From Paracamarosporium sp. OC-R06-R3 (lineage: Eukaryota > Ascomycota > Dothideomycetes > Pleosporales > Didymosphaeriaceae), in assembly GCA_019828545.1 (NCBI GenBank), contig JACVRA010000144.1, positions 124,001 through 188,000 on the forward strand: a DNA stretch of 64,000 nt. Direction: 5' to 3'. Shown here in pieces: positions 11,525 through 21,382 of the stretch. The translations under genes were made by a program, and so were the position numbers. Under the pieces are notes generated by a model that made no database searches, was not told where the DNA came from, and saw nothing but the letters and a program-made list of their open reading frames with translations. Position 1 is the stretch's first letter. The number at the start of each line of letters is the position of its first letter.

Positions 11525-13263
11525 ATGGCATCAAGACTTACGAACGTGCTTGCCGTGGCTTTGGCCGGATGTCGATTCGCCAGTGCGCAGAACCCCGACT
11601 CGACCGCTGAGGTTCACCCGCAGTTGACCACCTACAAGTGCGCGACCAAAGGAGGGTGTGTTGCACAGAATACGTCTGTCGTCATCGATTGGAACTATCA
11701 CTGGTTCCACACCGCTGACTGGGAATCCTGCACCACATCGACTGGAGCAGTGAATTCAACACTATGTCCAGACGAGGCTACTTGCGCAAAGAACTGTTTC
11801 GTTCAAGGCAACACCAACTACACCGCTAACGGTGTCACTACGTCCGGAGATACGCTTACCATGTACCAATATACAAAGAACAGCGATGGCGTGTACGGGA
11901 ACGCTTCTCCACGTCTATATCTCCTAGGTTCTGACGGCAACTACGAGATGCTTCAGCTGAATGGAAAGGAGCTCACTTTCACTGTGGATCTCTCTCAACT
12001 ACCTTGTGGCGAAAACGGCGCTTTGTATCTTGGTGAGATGGACAAGACTGGAGGCCGCACCTCTAACAACCTAGGCGGTGCCGAATACGGAAGCGGTTAC
12101 TGCGATGCTCAATGTCCAGTGCAAAACTGGAGGAATGGTACTCTCAACACCGCTGGTGCTGCGTACTGTTGTAACGAGATGGATAGTAAGTTGTCTTTAC
12201 CCGTCCTCAAGCGCGACAATTGCTGACCGTAGCTCTTCGATAGTCCTGGAGGCCAACTCCGAGGCCATCTCATTTACGCCTCATCCATGTAGCAGTACCG
12301 ACTGTGATCGCAACGGATGTGGTTTCAACCCGTATGCGCAAGGAAACAAGGGTTACTACGGCCCTGGTGGTACTGTCGACACGACGAAACCTTTCACTGT
12401 TGTTACCCAGTTCAACACCAACGATGGCACCGCAACAGGCACTTTGACATCCATCACGCGCAAGTTCTTGCAAAATGGAGTGCTTCTTGCCAGTGCTGTT
12501 TCTGGCGGTGATATCCTTACCACGGAATCGTGCAATGCTTTGGACAGCTCCGCTGCTGCATTCGGTAGTTTGAAGACTACGGGTCAAGCCCTTGCTCGTG
12601 GAAGTGAGTATTGCCTCCGTCATAGGCCTCCTCTTTGTTGTGCTGCAAAGGTCAGCACACGTAGAAACTTTCCTGGCCCCAATCATTGAAGATTGTCCCC
12701 AGCTAATTCATACAAAGTGGTACTCACCTTCGCAATCTGGAACGATGCAACGGGATACATGAACTGGCTGGACAGTGGCAACAACGGTCCCTGCGACGCC
12801 ACAGAAGGCAACCCTTCACTCATCATCCAGAATAACCCAACAACACACGTCGTCTTTAGCAACATCCGCTGGGGTGACATCGGCAGCACGTTCAACGGTG
12901 GTGGTTCCGGCACGACCACCACTTCGAAAGCATCCACGCTCACTACCTCAAAAGCATCAACGGCTACCTCTGCCACAAAAATAACCACCACCAAGGTCAC
13001 CACCACTTCGTCAGCTGCGACCCCTACACAGACGCACTACGGACGTAAGTGACGGTCCCCGATTTATCCTTTCTTTCCGAGATGGTTCGACTCACTGACC
13101 GACCCACACAGAATGCGGCGGGAACGGATGGACCGGCCCAACGGCCTGCGCTAGCCCGTATACATGTATCAAGTCGAATGATTAGTAAGTTCACCTCAAG
13201 ATCAAGGTCAATGCTTTGTTAGGTGGTGACTAACAATGTCGTAGCTACTCTCAATGCCTTTAA
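11525..13263 (+). CDS. Secreted GH7 endo-beta-1,4-glucanase with C-terminal CBM1
   Basis: Retaining family 7 glycoside hydrolase that cuts cellulose chains outside the cell. Five exons (11525-12185, 12244-12603, 12718-13044, 13112-13184, 13245-13263) give 479 residues. The signal peptide covers about residues 1-21 (cut near FASA). The catalytic domain contains EMDILEAN, with E218 as nucleophile, D220, and E223 as acid/base. [17 protein letters not shown] is restored exactly by the 12604-12717 intron. A Thr/Ser/Lys-rich linker covers about 401-446. The CBM1 ends the protein: [19 protein letters not shown], then YYSQCL. The domain is shorter than that of cellobiohydrolases and has the endoglucanase-like [13 protein letters not shown] opening, so endoglucanase is the better call. 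An upstream ATG at 11501 would put charged residues before the signal peptide and was not used. Confidence 0.95.
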
Positions 13264-13773
13264 ATGTGTTCTGTATAAAACTGTCCAAGCGCTTGGTAGT
13301 CCGGTTTCAGGCCTGGAGAAAGAGTAGTCAAGGCTATGAATATGGTTCGATAGCTGCAATGGTACAATAGAGATATGTCCAAGTCAGTGATCTCCATATG
13401 AATGTGGTGTTATTTCAAACAACATTGGGTCAACACTATCTGTAAGACGAAGTATGAGCAGATGATTACTCTTTTCAAGGCAGGCTTGCTCTTATTAGCC
13501 CCCACAAATCCGCCGAGTCGCGGCGGTGCTCGCAAACCTATGCCCGCCGGAACCGAGTAGTCTCTCGCAATGCTGGACAAGAACGATATACTATTTTTTT
13601 AGGTTGTTGCCTAGCACCAGCAAGGATTGTCGCCCCATGAGGCAGACAGCCTAGCGCGCACCGCCGCATCCTCTGGATCCCGTTCATTACCGCAACATCA
13701 TTGAATCTTCTTTCCCACATTATATTTTGCAATCCATTATACCGAATCTTGAGCACTTGCACAATCTGCTGCG
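13264..13773. other. Intergenic region
   Basis: Holds the GH7 3' end and the promoter of the next gene. A run of nine T lies near 13592. No gene is supported. Confidence 0.4.
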
Positions 13774-14792
13774 ATGCCTTCCTCAACAATGTGGACGAGC
13801 GTCCTTCAGACGACAGCAATCTTTACGGCCTCCCGCCTCCTCACGCACTATGCCAGCGACAACGTCTTCTCCGACATACTTAACAACCCTGGGGTATCGA
13901 ACTTCACGGCCGCCTTCATGAATATAACAGAAGTGAACGCCACTTACTATACTACGGACGGTGTAGCCATCAATCAATCCACATACGAATCCCTACCCAG
14001 GGTAACCTTCAACAAAGACAACAAAGAAATAAACGGATCCCTGATAACGATTACTACCCCTAATAGCACAGCGCTCAATGAGACGCTCTCTGCGGAGAAG
14101 AAGCAGCCAGAGTCGTTCTACAAGTCGGAGTTACCGATCGGTGTCCTTTCTTCGCTGATTCTGTGCATGCTGCAGTACTACTGGCTCATATCGCTGGAGC
14201 GCATATTACCTGCGCGGTCGCGGCGGCGAGATGTTGCTGGCAAAGAGAAAGTCGAGATGAGCGAGGACCGCGAAGAGGAAGTGGTCAAGAAGTGGATAGC
14301 GCAGGGGCGCGTCCGTCGCGCATCGCTCAACTGGTGTAACACTTTCTTCAAGTGGATTTTGAGCTTGACGGTTGGCCGAGTTTGGTGGTTTGCTGTGCTT
14401 CACATTCTCCGCCGCTCTCTGAAATTGGAGTCGCCGAGGAAGACTTGGGATGACATGCTATATGTAAGTTCTACCTGCTTGAGTTTTATTCTTGGATGGC
14501 AGAATTGATAAGGTTGCAGGTCGTCACACTAAACTATGCTGGTTCTTTCTTCTCAGTGGGACCGCTGGCTGAACTCATCGCCTTTGCCATTGTACCCGCG
14601 TACAAGCAGATGGTTTTCGTGGCCGGTGTAGATTTAGTGTCTCACTTCTTCCTTATCACAGTGGTGAGGATGTTCGCCAGTTGGGCGGTGCAGACCGAGT
14701 TCGCGCAAGACATGATGAGGAATGTGACCGATACGATAAAGGAGTCGAGAGAGGAAGCGATAAGGTACCAAAAATTCAAGAATGAGCTATGA
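13774..14792 (+). CDS. Uncharacterised fungal membrane protein (320 aa)
   Basis: Two exons (13774-14463, 14520-14792) with a 56-base intron (GTAAGT..GCAG, phase 0). The N-terminal region of about 110 residues has several NxS/T sequons (NFT, NIT, NAT, NQS, NGS, NST, NET) and is probably lumenal or extracellular. A hydrophobic helix with LPIGVLSSLILCMLQYYWL follows, then a charged cytosolic loop (RSRRRDVAGKEKVEMSEDREEE). The C-terminal half has three or four further hydrophobic stretches, including FAVLHILRR, SFFSVGPLAELIAFAIV and FVAGVDLVSHFFLITVV, and the tail is a charged helix ending KFKNEL. I do not know its function. Either ATG at 13774 or 13789 could be the start. Confidence 0.72.
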
Positions 14793-15571
14793 GAGCTTTG
14801 GGCGAAGGGGAGGATCGGCGACTGATGGCTCTCTGGCTCCACAAGGCATTAGACAGCTCGCCATCCATGTAACCTGCATGGATCACCGGTATCGATACAT
14901 GCACCTCCTTGCTGAGACTTTCTCTCCCCCACGGTGATTTTCATGTGCAATGGTGGTGTGGGTATGGGCTGAGGGGTGGTCACACGACGTCGACGCAACA
15001 GGCGGCGTGCATTTGTCGTCGACGGCGACGACAGTGTCCGCCTGGGAGCAGCATGACGCTGTAGAGCTGGCCGGGGAAGACGCCGGGCGGTTGGCGCCTT
15101 CTCCGCGAGCGTCTCGAGGCAGGTGCGATGGTAAACAAATGCGCGTGGCTGGGCGTCGGGCAGGCGCCACCGTCGGGAGAGGAGCTGGCCCGTGCCTTCC
15201 CATCCCGCGCTGGGGGTGACGATGGGCATGCCCGCTTCGCTGCTGTCATGAGCTGTCCTCGACGACGCGCCGACAACGCACAGCATCCATTGAGGCCGCG
15301 CGCTCGCTAACTTGTATTCTTCTCGGCCGGCGTCGCACGCGATTGCCCGCCCAACCATCCATTCGGCTCGTGGCACGTCGCGCACTATTTTGTTCCTTGG
15401 GCGGTCCGCGCTCGCTCCCAACCTCTCGCAAGCCTCCCCATTTCTCTCCACTCAACAGCACCATTTGCCAACGGTCCAGCCTCCACGCGCGTGCGCCTCT
15501 CCTGACTTGCTCTGTCTTTCGCTTATATTGCATTCCACCCGTCAGCGCGCTCCTCGACTCTTCCTCTCACT
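14793..15571. other. GC-rich leader/promoter region of the polyQ gene
   Basis: About 780 bases, GC-rich, becoming CT-rich just before the next ATG (CTCCTCGACTCTTCCTCTCACT), as is typical of fungal 5' leaders. A minus-strand frame of 200 codons here has Arg-rich, low-complexity composition in all frames and is read as a by-product of GC bias. Confidence 0.5.
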
Positions 15572-15688
15572 ATGTTCTTCAAGCGCCGCTCTCGAGCTAA
15601 TAGCTACATCGAAAACGACGCCCCGCAGCGCTCCCAGTCCTACGACGACTACGAGAAGATTCGGCCTGACTCATCCCACACCCAGCAG

Positions 15689-15720
<32 letters not shown>

Positions 15721-16657
15721 GCAAGTGTCGTCCCCCACCGAACACGACATGTACCCGCGACCCCAGCAGCCGCAGGAGCCCCCGTACTCGAGGGGGGGTC
15801 TCCCCAATGGCGTCAACGGCGCGTCCTTGGGCCAGCCCACGCCACCTCTGAGCTCCGGCTTGAAGGCGGAGCCAATGCCCGATCTGCTAACGCAGGCCTT
15901 CAACCAGGCTGTTCGGCCCTACACAGAGAAGATCGAGCAGTTGGAGAGCCAGCTCGCCGACATGCAGGCTTGGGTCGAGCAGTTGGAACAGCAGCGCGCC
16001 GAGGTGCACAGCTGGATTGACAAGCGGGGATTGCGACCCGGTATGGTTACCAGTCTCTCGTTAATCGCCAATTGACTGACGTTTGCAGATGTTCCGCCTT
16101 CCATTGCGAAGATCATGGACACGACCACCGCCGACGGGGCTGCCACCCTCAATGCCCAACTCGACCGCAAGATCACTATCGTCAACTTCGACCTTCACCG
16201 CCTGCAGGACGATCTCAACGATTCTATCTCTTCGGCCCATTTTGCCTCGGCTATGCTCAAGTTCTTGCCCGACATCCAACGACTGGCTCTCCTTCCTTCC
16301 GGCCCTCGCCACGCTTTTGACCTTGTCCTTAAGCTTGGTGGTAATCTTAACTCGCACGGAGGCCTCGATACGGGAGATGAAGACGATCTTGTCGCCCGTC
16401 GCGATTTCTACGGCCGTCTCGATGCCGCCATGGTCGACGTCGTCAGTAGACGCTTCGGCGAAGGCGAGGAGTGGAACGTACAGCGTGAGATCAAGCGCAT
16501 CGAGAAGACTGCGCACTATCTGTCGACCTATGGCATTAAGCCGTACTTCCCGCAGACACTGGATGTTATGCGAAGAGAGATGGACCACAGGGAAGGAGGC
16601 TATCAGAACGCCAACGGAGCGACAAGCGGTCAAGGGTCGCCTCCGCGGTACCATTAA
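15572..16657 (+). CDS. Uncharacterised polyglutamine and coiled-coil protein (345 aa)
   Basis: I do not recognise this protein. Two exons (15572-16040, 16089-16657) around a 48-base intron (GTATGG..GCAG, phase 1). The N-terminus is MFFKRRSRAN. An uninterrupted run of about 14 Gln (CAG/CAA mixed) covers roughly residues 38-51, followed by a Pro-rich stretch. Residues about 105-150 form a coiled coil (EKIEQLESQLADMQAWVEQL). The C-terminal part is helical and looks structured (ATLNAQLDRKITIVNFDLHRL, RRDFYGRLDAAMVDVVSRRF), so it is probably a conserved domain. No signal peptide or membrane span. Mixed Gln codons make slippage less likely than a pure CAG run would. Confidence 0.75.
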
Positions 16658-17741
16658 AGACAAATAATGGTGACGCGCGTGGCTGACTTGATCGCGCAGT
16701 GATAGTGACAGTGGCCAAACGCGAATAGACATGGCCGTGCCGGATTACTATAGGGTACCCAACACAACAGCCGCCGACCATGATCCTTTGTCCTTTGGCC
16801 GTACCCGAAAGCGCGCTAGAACCAAGAGCGACCCTGGCCCTCCTCGTCCAACATTGTACGCAAAGACGTCGCGCAAGCACTTCGGCCGAGTACTTATGCC
16901 TGCTCAATACTTTCGTTATCCCAAGTCTTACCTCGACGCTGCAAGAAAGAGCCGCATCTGGCGTCTTTCCCATTCATCTCGCCCAAATACCTTTCACTGT
17001 ATGCTTCGACTGAGGACCTTTTTCACGCCTCCTCCCGGGAGCTACTCCCGCTCTTGCATAGCGCAACTTCCAGCGAATCAAAGAATAACCCACTGGCTTG
17101 ATTCTTGTACCTAATACTCATGAAACGAATCTCCTTGCTGTACCGGCGTTTTGCGTGGACGTTTTTATTTGGTCACTGCGCGCTGTCCGTTTTTTTTTTG
17201 GACGATTTGGATATCCACAAGATAGGGAGTTTGCAAACGCGTTGCGCTACAAAGGGGTGGGCACGACTACTGTTGCTGAATAATGGTTAAGGGGGCGTAG
17301 CATAGCTAGTACATCATTTAAATGCATGCGTCAATATTGCATACCCTATGACCTTGGATCCTAGTGCTGTGCCATATCGATATTGTGTGCTATCCTAGTA
17401 GAGGCAACTCGCCGGTCGAGTACAAATACAGCCTTTAAGGTGGTTCTACACGTTGGCTTCGTTCAGAAGCGGAATCTCTCGGTGAGGTTGATTCCGCTTA
17501 TGACTAACATTAGATGACGGTGCTCACGGGCTAGCCAATGGCGATGTGCATGGAACCGGATATAGCGGAAATGCTATGGTGCACGAGACGTATGAGTCTT
17601 TCGAGCATCTATCTACAGCCGTAGTGCAGTCATGATCCAAATCTTACATATCAATCATCCACCAACCGCCCTCCCTCGAGCTCTCTCAAACCAACTTCAG
17701 CCTTGAACACTTTCCATCATATCAAATACGAACCGAATACC
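16658..17741. other. Intergenic region
   Basis: About 1.1 kb. A 127-codon plus-strand frame at 16731-17114 directly follows the preceding stop and is probably 3' UTR. A T-run of nine lies near 17190. No supported gene or RNA. Confidence 0.45.
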
Positions 17742-18726
17742 ATGCCCGATTTTCCCGTCCTAGACAAAGCCTTGGGTTCGCTGCGGGCGAGTGAGAATGT
17801 GAAGCGCGTGCTGAGGCACTTGCATGTGCAGGCTTTGACTGAGGCGCCGTATCTGAGCACGGATAGTCAGCCGGCGGAGGTGGCGTTGGAGAAGTTTGTT
17901 GCGCTGGATCCGGAGAAGTGCGCGTTTGTGTATTGTGAGTTTGAGTCTGCGTGTTCTTGCTTTTGATGGGTTTTGGTCTGGCAACTGTTTCATTCATGGT
18001 GGTGTACCACATCCCATCCGTGATCTTGTCCTGTCACATTTGCTTTGTTTTCTTCGGCCAGAACCTCCCACACCTCTATCTCTATCATGCATGTTGCCTG
18101 ACAAATAGCTCACTAACTTCGATCCTCCAACAGTACTCCTCCGCTCCATCAGAGCAACGCACGTCATTGAAGCAGGAACCAGCTTCGGCATAAGCACGAC
18201 CTGGCTCGCTCTCGCCGTTTCCCAGAATGCTTCCCTAGCCGCCGGTGGTGAAAAAGGCAAAGTCATTGCCACGGAAAACGAGCAAGTGAAGGCCGATCGT
18301 GCGAGAGGGAATTGGAACGAACTAGGCGAGGAGGTCACACCTTGGATCGAATTGCGCGTTGGTGATATAAGGGAGACGCTGAAGGAGGGTTTGCCTGAGG
18401 TCGACTTTTTGCTGTTGGATAGTGAGTGTGATCTTGGTTTCCGTTCTTTACGTTTTTCGATTGTTAAGTGGTAAAAGACTAGCTGCTAGAAACTGACTTT
18501 GGGTGAAACAGTATGGTCATACCTCGCGCTGCCGACGCTTAAGCTGGTGCAGCCGAAGCTGAGGATCGGAGCGATGATTGCGGTCGACAACGCTATTGCT
18601 GCAGCGGAGGGGTACAAGGACTTGAATGCGTATGTGGAGGATCCAAAGAATGGATTCAAGAGTACTATGGTTCCGTATGATGGGGGTTTGCAGATCATTG
18701 TGTATGTGGGTAAGGGAGGAGAGTAA
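17742..18726 (+). CDS. SAM-dependent O-methyltransferase-like protein (family 3 type)
   Basis: Putative class I methyltransferase of 231 residues. Three exons (17742-17934, 18134-18421, 18512-18726) join in matching phases (1 and 1). The first intron is long for this window (199 bases). Motif I is EAGTSFG at residues 77-83, the SAM-binding loop after a beta strand. Then come VIATENEQVKADRARGNW (acidic residue at the end of strand 2) and VDFLLLDIWSYLALP (motif IV region), followed by GAMIAVDNAIAA, as in bacterial and fungal O-methyltransferase family 3. No signal peptide. It lies tail-to-tail with the sugar transporter (235 bases). Substrate unknown. The ATG at 17742 is the first in frame. Confidence 0.8.
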
Positions 18727-18961
18727 AGAGTCGAGACTTTGCATAACGATCACAGGAGATTCTGTTACTTAAAAAGACTGGAATAGCGGCTTTCATTGTT
18801 CACAGACTGTTTGTATGATCGAATTATGGGTGATCCGGTGCGTCAAGACCTAGGTGATTGGATCGAACTATCACGACCACTCCTTCATGACAGGTGCATT
18901 CCTTCTTCCCGTAGCTCACGCTGACCTTCACTCAAGAAGAGGTCATCTTCTTAGGCCATTT

Positions 18962-20736
18962 CTACTCACGCTCTGTTTCAGCTTTCACCAAGCGCTGCGT
19001 AGCCGTTTCTGTCTTCGCAAAGCGCCACGGCTTGATCTTACGCTCGAACAGCTCGTCCAGCTCAGCTGCGCTCCTTCCCTTCGTTTCTGGAATCAAAAAC
19101 CAGATACCAGCAGCGAAGGGCAGACCAACACCTGCATAGAACCATCCAGTCTTGTAACCCCAGTTCCAGTCATTTGCATTCGTCATCTTGGGCACAAGCA
19201 CATTCATCACTACGCCGATGACACATGTGGAAGCCGCTCCGAAACCCGCCGTGTATGGACGGAGACGCTGCGATGAGATCTCCCCGATGTAGCCCCAACC
19301 AGCAGCGCCGTTCGCTGTAAGTCCGATGTCTGTCGTCGCGTTAGTTAATGATGCGGTATTCATGAGCCAGGCTGCTTACTCCAGAAGACTGCGAAGAGGA
19401 CGAAGAGGTAGTCGGTTGCGCGTACACGCTTTGTGACTCCAAGAATACCAATCAATACGCATGCGACCCAACATAGTGTCGTTCCTCCGCACGCGATCCA
19501 TCGCCGTCCCAAGCGATCTGCAATTAGCACGGTTACCAAAACAGTGAAGATGTTAACCGACGAGGTGATGCACTTGATCTTGAACGGATCACTGAGACCG
19601 GCTTGCTGGAAGAAGTATGTGCCGAAAGTACCGAAGAGAGTCAGACCGATGAATTGCTGCGACATGTTTGTCCACAGAGATATCAGGGTACGCATGCCGT
19701 TAGTACCTTTGAATCTGTATGGTACCATGTTAGACCCAAATTCAGCTTCATATGGCTAGTCGACGCTTACATAGCGTACCAGTGCTCATTGCGCTGTTCA
19801 ACAGCTACAGCACGCTCATGCTCCACAGCGAGGGCCAAAATCTGAACCTGCTGGTCGGCATCGTAGCCAGGGACATTGCCATTGAGCTTGAGCAGCTCCT
19901 TTTTCGCGCGCTCCATTTTGCCAGCTGTGACGCACCATGCCGGGCTTTCGGGCAAGAAAATGTAGATGATGAGCATGATACCAATCTGTGCCCATTGGGT
20001 GTAGATCGGTTCGAGCCAGTGGTACGGCTTCTTCTTTGCCATGGTCTGGATCGCAATGTACGAGAAGAACGATCCAACGGTCCACCAGAAAGAGTAGCAC
20101 ATCAATAAACCACCACGAATGCGTACCGGTGCAACTTCAGATATGTACGTTGGGAGGGTCGATTGAAGACAACCAACGCCAATACCTGCAAGGAGCTTGC
20201 CGACTAGCCAGACCTCCCACCTGCGAGCCAAACACTCAACCAGGACGCTGATAGCTAGGATTGTCCAGAATGTGTACATGGCGATCTTCCTGCCAAATTT
20301 GTTGGAGATGAAAGGCAGCGTTATCATACCGATGATCTGACCGACGGACTGAATTGAACTCCATCCAGTGAGAATAGGCGATTCGAGATACAGGGCACCT
20401 TTGGCATTGGTCTTGGTAGCGAAGACATTGACGAAACCTTTGTTTGCAATGACACTGGCGTTCATGCTGCTCATGTCAGTCAGGCAATAGTGGTAAACAT
20501 GAATGTACTTACGCAATCTGATATCCATCTGTAACAGCGCTGAAGGCTGCCGCAAAACACACAGCAGTGGCCTTCCTGAACGTCTTAATCGTTTCCCAAG
20601 GTGTCAGTGTTTCGTATCCAGTAGTCGCCTGTCCCACTGCAGCAGCGTCGGCAGCAACATCCTTTGGGTTATGCACATCGTCGTGGGTTTCGACGCGCTC
20701 AATGCCCGCAGTGGTTTTCTCCTTAGATGGATCCAT
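18962..20736 (-). CDS. MFS sugar transporter
   Basis: Major facilitator (sugar porter) permease of 540 residues with about 12 membrane spans, probably in the plasma membrane. Four exons (20736-20513, 20466-19771, 19714-19380, 19329-18962) join cleanly. The first intron splits the YQIA/MNASV junction. Sugar-porter signatures: NKFGRKIAMY after TM2-3, PESPAW at the end of TM6, DRLGRRW after TM8, and PETKG after TM12. The hydrophilic N-terminus (about 50 residues) is highly charged. The gene lies directly downstream of, and on the same strand as, the GH78 alpha-L-rhamnosidase, so uptake of rhamnose or a related plant sugar is a reasonable inference, but the sequence alone does not set the substrate. 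Its promoter carries a duplicated GAAACCTCCGG element. Confidence 0.9.
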
Positions 20737-21382
20737 GGAGGAAGTTAGATGAAGTTGCAACCTTAATGGCCGTGGTCGATGTTGTGAGGATTCGGACGAC
20801 CTTCATATACTACATGTCGGTCAGGTCACATAGAGCAAGGGCACCCGCCAACAAAACGCCACAGAGGTCCAGACGACCACAACAGCGGTGTCGCTAAACC
20901 AAGTCAAGCCTCTTTCCCCGACTTTCGGTACATTCGCTCCCGTAAAAGCGCGCGTATAGCCATGCGGGGAAGGCTGGGGCTCCAGATATTTAGTTCTGAA
21001 TCGCGTGCACGAAAGGAATCGTCGAGAACAGCCGACCAAAGCCGGGTTGGGAACGTATTGCGCGTACGAGCGTTCTGTCGTTTAGGCTGGGATCTGTTTG
21101 GCTGAGCCCCACATTATACACTTGCACGTCAGAAGCTTGGAAAACTCCCGGTAGAAACCTCCGGACGCCGGTTCAGGGAAACCTCCGGGACACTAAACTA
21201 ACAAACAATGTTTCGGCTGGAGGAAGAAGTGGCTTAGACTATGCGGGACACATGGCTAGGCATTTAGTATAGGAATATTGAAGCGATTATTGATTTGTAG
21301 CGGATTTCGATGTCGAATATCGGATAATGTGCTTGTAAACTCTGAGGGTAGATTTGGTAGACTAGAAACTATGTTCAGACAC
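20737..21382. promoter_or_regulatory. Sugar transporter promoter with duplicated 11-mer
   Basis: GAAACCTCCGG occurs identically at 21154-21164 and 21178-21188, 24 bases apart. On the gene's strand it reads CCGGAGGTTTC, and each copy contains CCGGAG (CreA-type SYGGRG). The copies lie about 420-450 bases upstream of the transporter ATG. Confidence 0.45.

Noticed and set aside
14849..15451. 200-codon minus-strand frame in GC-rich DNA
   Set aside because: It overlaps the leader of the polyQ gene. Several frames are open at once because of GC bias, and its product is Arg/Ala/Pro low-complexity with no motif.
16731..17114. 127-codon plus-strand frame after the polyQ gene
   Set aside because: Lies in the probable 3' UTR, with no domain and no splice support.
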